DNA of 64,000 nt from Paenibacillus sp. PastM-3 (lineage in GTDB: Bacteria > Bacillota > Bacilli > Paenibacillales > Paenibacillaceae): positions 496,001-560,000 of the forward strand of contig NZ_JARXXP010000001.1 of assembly GCF_029893965.1 (NCBI RefSeq), in the 5' to 3' direction. Within the stretch, counting starts at the first letter, position 1, and each line of letters starts with the position of its first letter. The position numbers and the translations under genes were made by a program. Below are positions 26,693-34,948 of this stretch, one piece after another. The notes beneath the pieces were generated by a model. It made no database searches and was not told the DNA's origin. It saw only the letters and a program-made list of their open reading frames with translations.

Positions 26693-27946
26693 TTACAGCA
26701 GCCATTCATCCGTTCCTTCCTCGACGCCCAGAAGCAGTACATCTACAGCAGTACCTGCCGAATATCCCCTGGTCCCTCCCGGCAGCACAATCAGGGAATT
26801 CCCCCGTGCGATCGAGGATACGGCGTTGGATTTGTTAAATCCGGCCGGCCGCACCGAGAAGCCGTCGTACACCGCCCGGATAAACCGGGTGAACGGATTG
26901 GCCTTGGAGAAATCCTCAGCAAGCACTGCCTTGGTGTAAGGCAGATATACCTTATCTGCTCCGGTCATTTGCAGAAGTGCCGGCCGGACAAACAGCTCAA
27001 AGCCGGTAAAGCAGGCTGATGGATTACCAGAGAGGCCGAACAGGTATTTGTTACCAGAGACGGCAACCGTAGTTACGCTGCCCGGACGCATCGCGACCTT
27101 GTTGAACAGCACCTCAGCCCCGATCCGGGCATAGATTTCAGGCAGATAATCATAATCACCGACGGATACCCCTCCGGTAGTGATCAGGCAATCCGTTTCC
27201 GATAGTGCCTGCTGTACAATCAGAAGGCTTTCCTCCAGCTGATCTGCGGCAGTTTCGTACATTTTGAACGGAATGCCCATCCGGGCTAACTGGGCAGCGA
27301 TCATCGGACCGTTGCTGTTGCGGATCTTGCCAGGTTCCAGCGGAGAAGCAACGTCAAGCAGCTCTGTTCCGGTGGACAGGATGCCGACAACCGGCCGCCT
27401 TGCCACCTTGACCTGCGCATAACCAAACGTGGCCAGCAGTGCTATCGTACCGGGCTGGATGAAGCTGCCTGCAGGGATTATCTGCTCCCCGGCCTGCATA
27501 TCCTCACCCTTCAGAGACAGATTCTCTCCGGACGCAAAGGCTTTACGGATCGTGAATTCCAGCGGACCGGCTTCAGCCGTCTGCTCGAACATCACTACCG
27601 CATCCGCACCTGCCGGAAGCGCCGCTCCAGTCATCAGCCGGACTGCTTCATAAGCGCCGACTGTAACACTTGAGACCTGCCCTGCACCGATATGATCCAC
27701 GACAGTGAATGTTACACGGTTGCCGCCGGATGCTTCAGCAGAATCAGCCGAACGGATCGCGTAGCCGTCATAGGGTGAGCGGGTGAAATGCGGCACATCA
27801 TGAGTCGCAGTCAGCGGCTCCGCCAGAATGCGGCCATAGCTTTCGGCAAGCGGTACACTTTCCGTGCCTGTGCGGACGGCTTTTGCAATAACTCTGGCCA
27901 CTGCTTCCGCCACACTGACCGGATTTCTCGTCTTCTCCACCTTCAT
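26693..27946 (-). CDS. moeA: Molybdopterin molybdenumtransferase
   Basis: MoeA, 417 aa, inserts molybdate into adenylated molybdopterin. It shows the N-terminal MoeA domain (FTRSPYDGYAIRSAD), the MPT-binding core with TGGVSVGDYDYLPE and GLSGNPSACFTGFELFVRPAL, and a C-terminal beta domain (GGTRGYSAG). AGGAG lies only 3 nt before the ATG, so GTG two codons on is also possible. It is downstream of narK (47 nt) and upstream of moaA (27 nt), in a likely operon. Confidence 0.94.
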   Translation of the reverse strand: MKVEKTRNPVSVAEAVARVIAKAVRTGTESVPLAESYGRILAEPLTATHDVPHFTRSPYDGYAIRSADSAEASGGNRVTFTVVDHIGAGQVSSVTVGAYEAVRLMTGAALPAGADAVVMFEQTAEAGPLEFTIRKAFASGENLSLKGEDMQAGEQIIPAGSFIQPGTIALLATFGYAQVKVARRPVVGILSTGTELLDVASPLEPGKIRNSNGPMIAAQLARMGIPFKMYETAADQLEESLLIVQQALSETDCLITTGGVSVGDYDYLPEIYARIGAEVLFNKVAMRPGSVTTVAVSGNKYLFGLSGNPSACFTGFELFVRPALLQMTGADKVYLPYTKAVLAEDFSKANPFTRFIRAVYDGFSVRPAGFNKSNAVSSIARGNSLIVLPGGTRGYSAGTAVDVLLLGVEEGTDEWLL

Positions 27947-27993
27947 CTGCTCCTAACTTCGCTATACTGGAATCCGGCACTTCTGCCGGCTAA

Positions 27994-29484
27994 TTATTTA
28001 TTCGTAATATCGCTGAATGTTCCCACATAACGCACATCCTCACCAGTCTCATCCTTCACAGCGCTGATATTGAGCCATTGCAGATACTCCTGACCGTTCT
28101 TGCGCTTATTCCAGATTTCGCCCTGCCACATCCCTTTAGCCTTGATTTCACTCCACATGGAGCCGTAGAATTCCTTGGATTGGCGGCCAGATTTCAGGAT
28201 GCTCGGCTGCTTGCCGAGGACTTCCTCCTCCGTATAGCCTGTAAGCTTGGAGAATGCGGGATTAACTGACTTGATCAGTCCGGTTACATCTGTGACCATA
28301 ATCCCTTGCCCGGTCGAATTGAAAACTTCTGAAGTAAGAGCCAGTTTGTCATTAAAATACAGCCATACCACCAGCACCAGACTGGCCAGCGCAACCTGGG
28401 AGAGCAGCATGAAGCCGATCGAATACTGGCCGGTTGCCGCATGGATGATGGACAGCATAATTGGAGGGAAGAATCCGCCCAGGCCGCCCATCATCGACAC
28501 GATCCCGTTGGCAATCCCCGCCTGCTTGTTGAAATACAGCGGAACTAATTTGAAAATGACCCCGTTGCCGATCCCCGCACTTACAGCAATGGCCAGGCAG
28601 CCGACGGTATAAAGCCCCATGGAGGGCATGAACGCAAGGATGATTGCTGCTACCGTATAGATGCTGAACGTGCCGATCAGCAGAAACAGCGGCTGGAATT
28701 TGTCGGCAAGCCATCCGCCTACCGGACGGAAAAACGTTGCTACCGCGATGAAACCGGCGGTACGCATCCCTGCATCCACTTTTTCCAGTCCAAAGTTGGA
28801 AACAAGGAAGCCCGGGAGGTAGATCGTAAACGCTACAAAGGAACCAAAGGTAATGAAGTAGAACAGTGAGAACAACCAGAGCTTTTCATTTTTGGCCACC
28901 CTTTTGATCTGTTCAATAATCGGTGTCTTCAGCTTGGGCTCATGACGGTCCCCGAAGAAGAAATTCAGGGCTATGAAGATAAGCAGCAGAATCAGATACA
29001 GCTTCACCGCAGGTCCCCAGCCGATCTGTGCTGCGATCATCGGAGCCGAAAAAGTGGTGACCGCTGTTCCGAGATTGCCGATCCCGTAGATCCCGTTCAC
29101 CAGCCCGTGTTTATCCTTGGTGTAATATTTGGGCAGCGAAGTTACTCCTACAGAGAATACCGCGCCCCCTATTCCAAGGAACGTTCCGCCGATAATCAGG
29201 TGCGCCATCGTGGTTGCTTCACTGATGAAGTAAACCGGGAACAAGAGTAGAATGAAGCTGAACATAAAAATGATGCGTGCCCCTAAAATGTTGGCATAAT
29301 AACCAAGCGGTATCCGCAGGATCGAGCCGAGTACAACCGGTATGGCGGTGACCATGGCCAGTTTGCCTGACGGGATACTGATGTCCTCGGAAATAAAAGG
29401 CATCAGTGAAGAGATAATCACCCATACCATAAATCCGGTAACCAGGTTTAGTGTTTGAAGCGGTAACTGCATTTTTTTGATCAT
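27994..29484 (-). CDS. narK: NarK-type nitrate/nitrite transporter with C-terminal PAS domain
   Basis: A fusion protein of 496 aa. Residues 1-390 are a 12-helix MFS transporter of the nitrate/nitrite porter family, with both family signatures (GLVNGIYGIGNLGTAV and the matching GIANGIVSMMGGLGG). Residues about 392-496 form a PAS domain (NSTGQGIMVTD, VNPAFSKLTGYTEEEVLGK, SILKSGRQ, YVGTFSDITNK). No kinase or output domain follows. The usual NarK of about 400 aa ends before the PAS part. It stands first in a run with moeA and moaA, behind paired NreC-like boxes. Function: nitrate uptake or nitrite export, possibly gated or reported by the PAS domain (inference). Confidence 0.93.
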   Translation of the reverse strand: MIKKMQLPLQTLNLVTGFMVWVIISSLMPFISEDISIPSGKLAMVTAIPVVLGSILRIPLGYYANILGARIIFMFSFILLLFPVYFISEATTMAHLIIGGTFLGIGGAVFSVGVTSLPKYYTKDKHGLVNGIYGIGNLGTAVTTFSAPMIAAQIGWGPAVKLYLILLLIFIALNFFFGDRHEPKLKTPIIEQIKRVAKNEKLWLFSLFYFITFGSFVAFTIYLPGFLVSNFGLEKVDAGMRTAGFIAVATFFRPVGGWLADKFQPLFLLIGTFSIYTVAAIILAFMPSMGLYTVGCLAIAVSAGIGNGVIFKLVPLYFNKQAGIANGIVSMMGGLGGFFPPIMLSIIHAATGQYSIGFMLLSQVALASLVLVVWLYFNDKLALTSEVFNSTGQGIMVTDVTGLIKSVNPAFSKLTGYTEEEVLGKQPSILKSGRQSKEFYGSMWSEIKAKGMWQGEIWNKRKNGQEYLQWLNISAVKDETGEDVRYVGTFSDITNK

Positions 29485-29576
29485 TTAATTCTCACCTTTT
29501 TCGCCAATTATTCTCCTGATTGTATATAGTGAATATTTCCTGTTCTTATTGTATCTGCCGATCCCCGGCTCAGATA

Positions 29577-29612
29577 TAGGGGAGTACCCTGTCCCTGACA
29601 GGGTAAACCCTG
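29577..29612 (-). promoter_or_regulatory. Paired NreC-like boxes upstream of narK
   Basis: Two GGG-N4-CCC palindromes: TAGGG-GAGT-ACCCT (29577-29590) and the perfect CAGGG-TAAA-CCCTG (29599-29612), centres 22 nt apart. A candidate -10 box TACAAT (minus, 29548-29553) puts their centres near -43 and -65. NreC sites in staphylococci are of this TAGGG-N4-CCCTA type. No good -35 box is present, as expected for an activated promoter. Confidence 0.7.
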
Positions 29613-29711
29613 AAAATAAAATGAGGCGGCACTTCTGTTGCCTCCCGGCAAGAAAACAGCCCCGTAAGTTAAGGGACTACTCGCATCTGTAACTTTAACC
29701 GCAAAAATAAA

Positions 29712-29740
29712 AACAGCTGCTCCGTTCAGGAACAGCTGTT
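29712..29740 (-). terminator. Terminator of the nar-nre operon
   Basis: A 12-bp stem with one mismatch (29712-29723 with 29729-29740) is followed on the minus strand by a T-rich tract (TTTTTATTTTTGC). It stands just after the short hemerythrin-like fragment at the end of nreABC. Confidence 0.8.
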
Positions 29741-29743
29741 AGC

Positions 29744-29872
29744 TCACGTGATCAGCGTATTCAGTTTACCGGACAGCCGCTCCCGGTCACGGGGGCTCAG
29801 CAGGGTCTCTGCCATCGGGAACACCACCGTCTCCTCTTCCTTCGCGGTATGCTTATTGAGCGCCTGTATCAT
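29744..29872 (-). CDS. Short hemerythrin-like (HHE) C-terminal fragment
   Basis: A 42-aa frame downstream of nreC. The sequence NKHTAKEEETVVFPMAETLL matches the last helix of hemerythrin HHE domains, where H and E residues bind the iron pair. A GGAGG-rich stretch (GGAGGGGGAG) precedes ATG 29872 by about 10 nt, so translation is possible. The N-terminal three helices are missing. It may be the end of a decayed HHE gene that once followed nreC, or a real small protein. The frame upstream of the ATG stays open across the nreC stop but has no more HHE similarity. Confidence 0.55.
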   Translation of the reverse strand: MIQALNKHTAKEEETVVFPMAETLLSPRDRERLSGKLNTLIT

Positions 29873-29901
29873 TAGACACGGGCTCCCCCTCCATTCGCCG
29901 T

Positions 29902-30549
29902 TCAGAAATCCAGCATTTTTTTACGCAACGCATATTCAACCAGCTCGGGCCGGCTCTTCAGGTTCAGCTTCTCCATGATCTTGGCCTTATGCGCTTCGAC
30001 TGTCTTTACGGAAATAAACAGCTTCTCGGCAATCTCCTTGTTACCATAGCCCTTCGCAATCAGCGGCAGAATCTCCAGCTCCCGCTTGGATAACAGCTCA
30101 AACAGATCCTCGGTTGTGACCGTCTTATCCTTCTTAATGAATTCACGGACAAGTGAGGTCGCCATCTTGGGATGAATATACGTGCCGCCTTCATGAATCG
30201 TCCGGATCGCCAGCAGCAGCTCCTCATCCGGAGCGCTTTTGAGCACATAGCCGGATGCCCCGTTCTTCAGCACATGAAACAGGTATTCCTCGTCATCATG
30301 CATGGTCAGGATCAGGATCCGCGTATCGGGATAATCCTCCTTGATCTTCCCGGTCGCGATCAGCCCGCTCTCCCCCGGAGGCATGCTCAGATCCATAATC
30401 AGAATGTCCGGCCGGTGCTTGGTAACCAGCGTATAGGCTTCCCTGCCGTCCGCCGCTGTGCCGATTACTTCAATATCGTCCTGAAAATTAAGGATCATCG
30501 CAAACCCGCTGCGTACGATAGCATGGTCGTCTGCAATAACAATCTTCAT
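29902..30549 (-). CDS. nreC: Nitrate/oxygen response regulator NreC
   Basis: A NarL-family response regulator of 215 aa. The receiver has D7-D8, phospho-acceptor D53 (LIMDLSMP) and K in LKSAPD. A LuxR-type HTH ([38 protein letters not shown]) ends the protein. NreC is phosphorylated by NreB under anoxic conditions and activates nar and nitrate-transport genes in staphylococci. Paired GGG-N4-CCC boxes before narK, narG and the hemerythrin-like gene in this window are its expected targets. It lies 8 nt downstream of nreB. Confidence 0.92.
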   Translation of the reverse strand: MKIVIADDHAIVRSGFAMILNFQDDIEVIGTAADGREAYTLVTKHRPDILIMDLSMPPGESGLIATGKIKEDYPDTRILILTMHDDEEYLFHVLKNGASGYVLKSAPDEELLLAIRTIHEGGTYIHPKMATSLVREFIKKDKTVTTEDLFELLSKRELEILPLIAKGYGNKEIAEKLFISVKTVEAHKAKIMEKLNLKSRPELVEYALRKKMLDF

Positions 30550-30557
30550 TCAGCCGC

Positions 30558-31625
30558 TCATTCCTTCCCTTGTAACTTTTCTGCAGGAACCAGCAGCAGA
30601 ATTCTTGTCCCTCTGCCCCTCTGCGATTCTACGCTGAACGTGCCGCCGACCAGCTCTGCGCGTTCCTGCATGCCAAAGAGGCCCAGCCCGGTTCCGCCGG
30701 GCTCATCTCCGGGATGGAAGCCTATGCCTTCATCTTCAACCTGCAGGCGCAGGATGCCGTCCTTTTCGGTCAGTGTAACCTTGACCATGTCCACCTGGGC
30801 ATATTTGAGCGCATTCAGCACAGCCTCCTGGCATACCCGGTAGACAACCGTTTCAATCTCGCTGCCATAACGCTTCTCGGACAGGCGGGAATCGAAATCA
30901 ATCACAAGGCCATAGCTCTGCTCCATCCGCTTGAAGTGGGAACGGAAGGCAGCCTCCAGTCCGAAATCATCAAGCGCAGCCGGCCGCAGCTCTACCGAGA
31001 GATTGCGGATATCGCTGAGCAGCCGGGTCATGGAGACCTCGGTCTGCTTCACCTTCCGCAGCAGCTGCTCGTCATCTGTCATATATTTAAGCACACGCAG
31101 GTCAATGACCGCACTCATTAACTCCTGGGCCACACTGTCATGCAACTCGCGGGAGATCCGCTTGCGCTCATTCTCCTGGGCTTCAATTACATGCTTCATC
31201 ATTTTGTTCTGATAGAACTTTTCCTGGGTTTTGAATTGCCGGGTCAAGTCCCTCAGCATAAAGACGCGGATTCCCTGCTCGGCATCAATGGTATGAAAAG
31301 TGGCTGCATAAGGGACGATTCCCTTATCCCTTGTTTCCAGATAAACCTGATAGGAGGTAAAATTATCCGTATCCGGAGTATTGAAATAGCAGTTCAGACA
31401 GGTGAGCAGCTCAGTTTCACTTGTGTAGCCCCTGCAGGTACCGCATAGTGCCAGGGGATTTCCCTGATACAGCTGGGCCAGAATATCCTGGTCAATAATA
31501 TTCTCTGCCGACGGATTCATCGCAAGCGCCTTACCGTCCCGGTCAAAAAAGAACATGGCCTCTGAGCTGTTCTCAAACAGCCTGCTCATGAGCAGATTCG
31601 TCAGATCTTTTCCGGGTGTACTCAA
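30558..31625 (-). CDS. nreB: Oxygen-sensing histidine kinase NreB
   Basis: A cytoplasmic kinase of 355 aa. The N-terminal PAS domain holds four cysteines, C61, C64, C76 and C79, in the pattern CX2C-X11-CX2C, which binds the oxygen-labile [4Fe-4S] cluster of NreB. A HisKA_3 domain follows with phospho-acceptor H162 (RKRISRELHDSVAQE), then a HATPase (EDEGIGFHPGDEPGGTGLGL). No membrane segment is present, as in NreB. The TTG start (31623-31625) shares TTGA with the nreA stop. Loss of the cluster in oxygen would switch the kinase off; NreA modulates it by nitrate. Confidence 0.94.
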   Translation of the reverse strand: MSTPGKDLTNLLMSRLFENSSEAMFFFDRDGKALAMNPSAENIIDQDILAQLYQGNPLALCGTCRGYTSETELLTCLNCYFNTPDTDNFTSYQVYLETRDKGIVPYAATFHTIDAEQGIRVFMLRDLTRQFKTQEKFYQNKMMKHVIEAQENERKRISRELHDSVAQELMSAVIDLRVLKYMTDDEQLLRKVKQTEVSMTRLLSDIRNLSVELRPAALDDFGLEAAFRSHFKRMEQSYGLVIDFDSRLSEKRYGSEIETVVYRVCQEAVLNALKYAQVDMVKVTLTEKDGILRLQVEDEGIGFHPGDEPGGTGLGLFGMQERAELVGGTFSVESQRGRGTRILLLVPAEKLQGKE

Positions 31626-32080
31626 CTCAGCAACAATTCCTTCCCGTTCAAGTCTCCAATGCCCCTGCGCGCGGTTGCTTCCAGAGTCTGCACCATCTCA
31701 GGGGTAACCTGCCGTTCACCTCTGAATCCGCCCAGCAGCACACCGGCTACACGGGCATCACTCCAGATAGGTACAGCGGCGATGCTGCGCAGATTCTCCA
31801 TTTTTGTTATAGGATAAGTAAATAAGGAATCAGGCTGTACGTCTTTCTCTACAGAAGGCAGCAGAAACGGTTTTCCGGTCTTGAACACGATTCCGGCTAT
31901 CCCTCTGCCTGATTGCAGAACGATCCGTTTGTACCGTTCATTCGTGTTCCCCGAGGCGTATTTCCAGCGGATCACATAATCATATTCCGCTGGTTCAGCA
32001 AGCGCCAGTGAGATGAAGTCATAACCGAGCGCCATGCGGATCCGGTCAAGCTCCCCCTGGTAATCCACCTTCTTCTTCAT
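31622..32080 (-). CDS. nreA: Nitrate receptor NreA (GAF domain)
   Basis: A soluble GAF-domain protein of 152 aa. In Staphylococcus carnosus NreA binds nitrate and inhibits NreB when nitrate is absent. The GAF pattern is clear: YDFISLALAEPAEYDYVIRW, GRGIAGIVFKTGKPFLL, SIAAVPIWSDARVAGVLLGG. I chose ATG 32080 because AGGAG stands 8 nt upstream; a GTG three codons earlier overlaps that ribosome site. The gene follows narI by 48 nt and is coupled to nreB, giving the order narGHJI-nreABC as in staphylococci. Confidence 0.9.
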   Translation of the reverse strand: MKKKVDYQGELDRIRMALGYDFISLALAEPAEYDYVIRWKYASGNTNERYKRIVLQSGRGIAGIVFKTGKPFLLPSVEKDVQPDSLFTYPITKMENLRSIAAVPIWSDARVAGVLLGGFRGERQVTPEMVQTLEATARRGIGDLNGKELLLS

Positions 32081-32128
32081 CGTTCCCACTCCTAATTGAA
32101 CAGGGAAAGAACCAGCGGCTTCTTTCCT

Positions 32129-32815
32129 TTAATTCGTTTTATTTCTTCTGTATAGAATATAACTTCTGCCTATATAATTCAACGGAACACTCCAGACATG
32201 GACCAGCCGCGTAAACGGCCAGAAGGCAAAGATAGCAAAGCCTGACAGGATATGCAGTTTGAACGAAAACGGCACATCCGCCATCAGCGCAGGATCGGGA
32301 CGGAACATGAACAGTCCGCGGAACCAGACGGAAATCGTATCCCGGTAGTCGAACTCCGGCTGTACAGCATTCGTTACTATAGTGGAGTACATCCCCATAA
32401 ACACTATAAATAGAAGCAACGAGTTGACAATCAGGTCAGATGCGCTGCTGAGCCTGCGGACGTTCCTGATCGTAAAGCGCCGCGCCGTAAGGATCAGCAT
32501 ACCGGCCAGAGTGGCGGCACCGAAAATTCCTCCGATGTAAACAGCACCGATATGGTAGAGATGATCACTGACACCCACTGCCTCCAGCCACGATTTGGGA
32601 ACGGCAAGACCGCCGATATGGCCGAGAATAACCGGCATAATCCCGAGGTGGAACAGGATGCTGCCGAATTTCAGCTGCTTTTTCTCAATAAACTCACTGG
32701 ATTTGGCCGTCCAGTTGAACTGGTCCCTGCGGTAACGGAAGATATGACCGAATATAAAAACCACCAGGCTCATATAGGGGAAAATGACCCAGAAAAACTG
32801 ACCGTACATATTCAT
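32129..32815 (-). CDS. narI: Respiratory nitrate reductase gamma subunit
   Basis: A membrane cytochrome b of 228 aa that passes quinol electrons to NarH. Five membrane helices are visible. The four haem-b ligands H56, H66, H187 and H205 fall at exactly the residue numbers of E. coli NarI (in LFHLG, LGHIGG, KLHILSG and LVHVW). The start ATG shares ATGA with the narJ stop, so translation is coupled. The C-terminus is basic (RRNKTN), on the cytoplasmic side. It closes the nar structural genes; nreA begins 48 nt later. Confidence 0.96.
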   Translation of the reverse strand: MNMYGQFFWVIFPYMSLVVFIFGHIFRYRRDQFNWTAKSSEFIEKKQLKFGSILFHLGIMPVILGHIGGLAVPKSWLEAVGVSDHLYHIGAVYIGGIFGAATLAGMLILTARRFTIRNVRRLSSASDLIVNSLLLFIVFMGMYSTIVTNAVQPEFDYRDTISVWFRGLFMFRPDPALMADVPFSFKLHILSGFAIFAFWPFTRLVHVWSVPLNYIGRSYILYRRNKTN

Positions 32816-33378
32816 TGACTCAGGGCCTCCTGTTCAGCACAAGCTTTAAATGTTTCGCGCAGCCCCTTCACCAGATGGAAATAGGGACTGTTGTTTTTCT
32901 CAAGCGCCATGAGCAGATGGTACGTGCCATCCTCCAGAATCGCGATCAGCATCCGGAAGTTCTCCGGGGCATCCGGGTTATCCAGCCACTCTGCAGCATA
33001 CAGAAATTCACACATCAGCGGCAAAAAATCGGGCAGCTCCCCTTCCGGCATTTCCAGCCCGAACATTTCATAGAGCAGCTTCAGCTTCGCCAGCATCTGC
33101 CCCCGTTCCTTAGCATCTTCGAATTTGAAGTAAGTCATATATAAGGCGCAATCCTTCTGAAAATCAAAGGTGGCCGCATAGCCCTCCTGAATCCCCTCCA
33201 GACTGTAACTCTGCATCTGTGTCCAGTACTGGTGCACATGGGTATAACCGGGATGATCCTTGCTGAACACCTCCTCCAAAAAAGCCGGATGAAAATCCAG
33301 CTTCTCGGGATACATGAGCTGCAGGGCGAAATATCCGAAGGACTCCTTGTAGCTGTACAATTTGGTCAGATTAATCAC
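32812..33378 (-). CDS. narJ: Nitrate reductase assembly chaperone NarJ
   Basis: A TorD/NarJ-family chaperone of 188 aa that helps insert the molybdenum cofactor into NarG before membrane attachment. Family features are the all-helical chain and the block MTYFKFEDAKERGQMLAKLK with its acidic helix after it. I chose GTG 33378 because GGAGGG stands 8-9 nt upstream; a longer frame would overlap narH by 38 nt without a ribosome site. With this start narH and narJ overlap by 8 nt. It is not part of the final enzyme. Confidence 0.9.
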   Translation of the reverse strand: MINLTKLYSYKESFGYFALQLMYPEKLDFHPAFLEEVFSKDHPGYTHVHQYWTQMQSYSLEGIQEGYAATFDFQKDCALYMTYFKFEDAKERGQMLAKLKLLYEMFGLEMPEGELPDFLPLMCEFLYAAEWLDNPDAPENFRMLIAILEDGTYHLLMALEKNNSPYFHLVKGLRETFKACAEQEALSQ

Positions 33379-34948
33379 GCCAAATCCCTCCGTAGAAATT
33401 CTCCTCATACATGTCTTTGCCGGTCTTCAGGCTTTCTCCGATGGAGCTGGCTGCTCCGCAGCCGTCACAGCCGGAACCGGAGCCGGTACCCATATCCCCC
33501 ATTGTATTGCCGTAGCCGGCCGAACCTTGGGCACGGTAAGGATTCATGTGCTGCTCTTTGTGTGAGGTCGGGATGACGAACCGGTCCTCATATTTGGCGA
33601 TCGCCAGCAGCCGGTACATCTGCTCCATCTGCTGGGCGGTCATTCCGACACGGTCCAAACGGCTCTGATCAAATTCCTGGCCGGAGGATTGGGCACGCAT
33701 GTAAGAGCGCATCATCGCCATCCGCTGCAGGGCTTCTTTGACGGTCTGCGTATCACCTGCAGTCAGCATATTCGCCAGATACTGGATCGGCGTGCGCATC
33801 TCTTCAATCGCCGGGAAAATCATATCCGGATTCTTCAATGAATCCTTGCCCTCGAAATAGTTCATGATCGGGCTAAGCGGCGGTACATACCAGACCATCG
33901 GCAGCGTCCGGTATTCCGGATGCAGCGGGAACGCCAGCTTGTGCTCAATCGCCAGCTTGTATACCGGTGAGTTCTGGGCGGCTTCCAGCCAGTCCTCGGA
34001 AATGCCGTCTTTTCTGGCCTGGGCAATGACCGCAGGATCATGCGGATTCATAAACAAATCGCATTGCGCCTTGTACAGGTCCTGCACATCAGGTGTCGAA
34101 GCTGCCTCAAGCACCTTGTCGGCATCATAGAGCAGAACGCCCAGATAACGGATGCGTCCGGTACAGGTCTCCGAGCAGACTGTCGGCAGCCCTGCCTCCA
34201 CGCGCGGGAAGCAGAAGGTGCATTTCTCCGCCTTGTTGGTCTGCCAGTTGAAATAGACCTTCTTGTACGGACAGCCAGTCATGCAGTATCTCCAGCCGCG
34301 GCAGGCTTCCTGGTCAACCAGGACGATGCCGTCCTCTTCCCGTTTGTACATCGCTCCTGAAGGACAGGAGGCGACGCAACTCGGGTTCAGACAGTGCTCG
34401 CAGAGGCGGGGCAGATAGACCATAAACGATTTCTCGAAGTTGAATTTGATCTCTTCCTCGATTTTCTGGATGTTCGGGTCGAGCGGACCGGTGACATGGG
34501 CGCCTGCCAGATCGTCCTCCCAGTTCGGGCCCCATTCCAGATCCATCTTTTCGCCGGTTACTGCCGAATGCGCCCGTGCTACCGGTGAATGATTCTGTTC
34601 CCCTGCATTGGTCAGATGCTCATAGTTGTATGTCCACGGCTCGTAGTAATCCTTCATTTCCGGCATGTCCGGGTTATAAAAGATTTTACCGAGCGCGATC
34701 TTGGACAGCTTATTACCGGACTTCAGCTCAAGCTTGCCCTTGCGCAGTTGCCAGCCGCCCTTGTAAAGCTCCTGGTCCTCCCAGCGCTTCGGATAGCCGA
34801 TGCCGGGCTTCGTTTCCACGTTGTTGAACCACATGTATTCCGCACCCTTGCGGTTCGTCCAGGTCGTTTTGCAGGTGACGCTGCAGGTATGACAGCCGAT
34901 GCATTTATCCAGATTCATTACCATTGCATCTTGCGCTTTAATTTTCAA
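33371..34948 (-). CDS. narH: Respiratory nitrate reductase beta subunit
   Basis: The iron-sulfur subunit of 525 aa. The cluster cysteines are visible as CIGCHTCSVTC, CEHCLNPSCVASCP, CRGWRYCMTGCP and CTFCFPRVEAGLPTVCSETC. The tryptophan in CRGWRYC marks the [3Fe-4S] cluster position. The start is TTG (34946-34948) with AAGGAGG 9 nt upstream. The protein is some 30-40 residues longer than Bacillus NarH because of a Gly/Ser/Cys-rich tail (GTGSGSGCDGCGAASSIGES) that is unusual and may be flexible. The 3' end overlaps narJ and the 5' end overlaps narG. Confidence 0.96.
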   Translation of the reverse strand: MKIKAQDAMVMNLDKCIGCHTCSVTCKTTWTNRKGAEYMWFNNVETKPGIGYPKRWEDQELYKGGWQLRKGKLELKSGNKLSKIALGKIFYNPDMPEMKDYYEPWTYNYEHLTNAGEQNHSPVARAHSAVTGEKMDLEWGPNWEDDLAGAHVTGPLDPNIQKIEEEIKFNFEKSFMVYLPRLCEHCLNPSCVASCPSGAMYKREEDGIVLVDQEACRGWRYCMTGCPYKKVYFNWQTNKAEKCTFCFPRVEAGLPTVCSETCTGRIRYLGVLLYDADKVLEAASTPDVQDLYKAQCDLFMNPHDPAVIAQARKDGISEDWLEAAQNSPVYKLAIEHKLAFPLHPEYRTLPMVWYVPPLSPIMNYFEGKDSLKNPDMIFPAIEEMRTPIQYLANMLTAGDTQTVKEALQRMAMMRSYMRAQSSGQEFDQSRLDRVGMTAQQMEQMYRLLAIAKYEDRFVIPTSHKEQHMNPYRAQGSAGYGNTMGDMGTGSGSGCDGCGAASSIGESLKTGKDMYEENFYGGIWRD

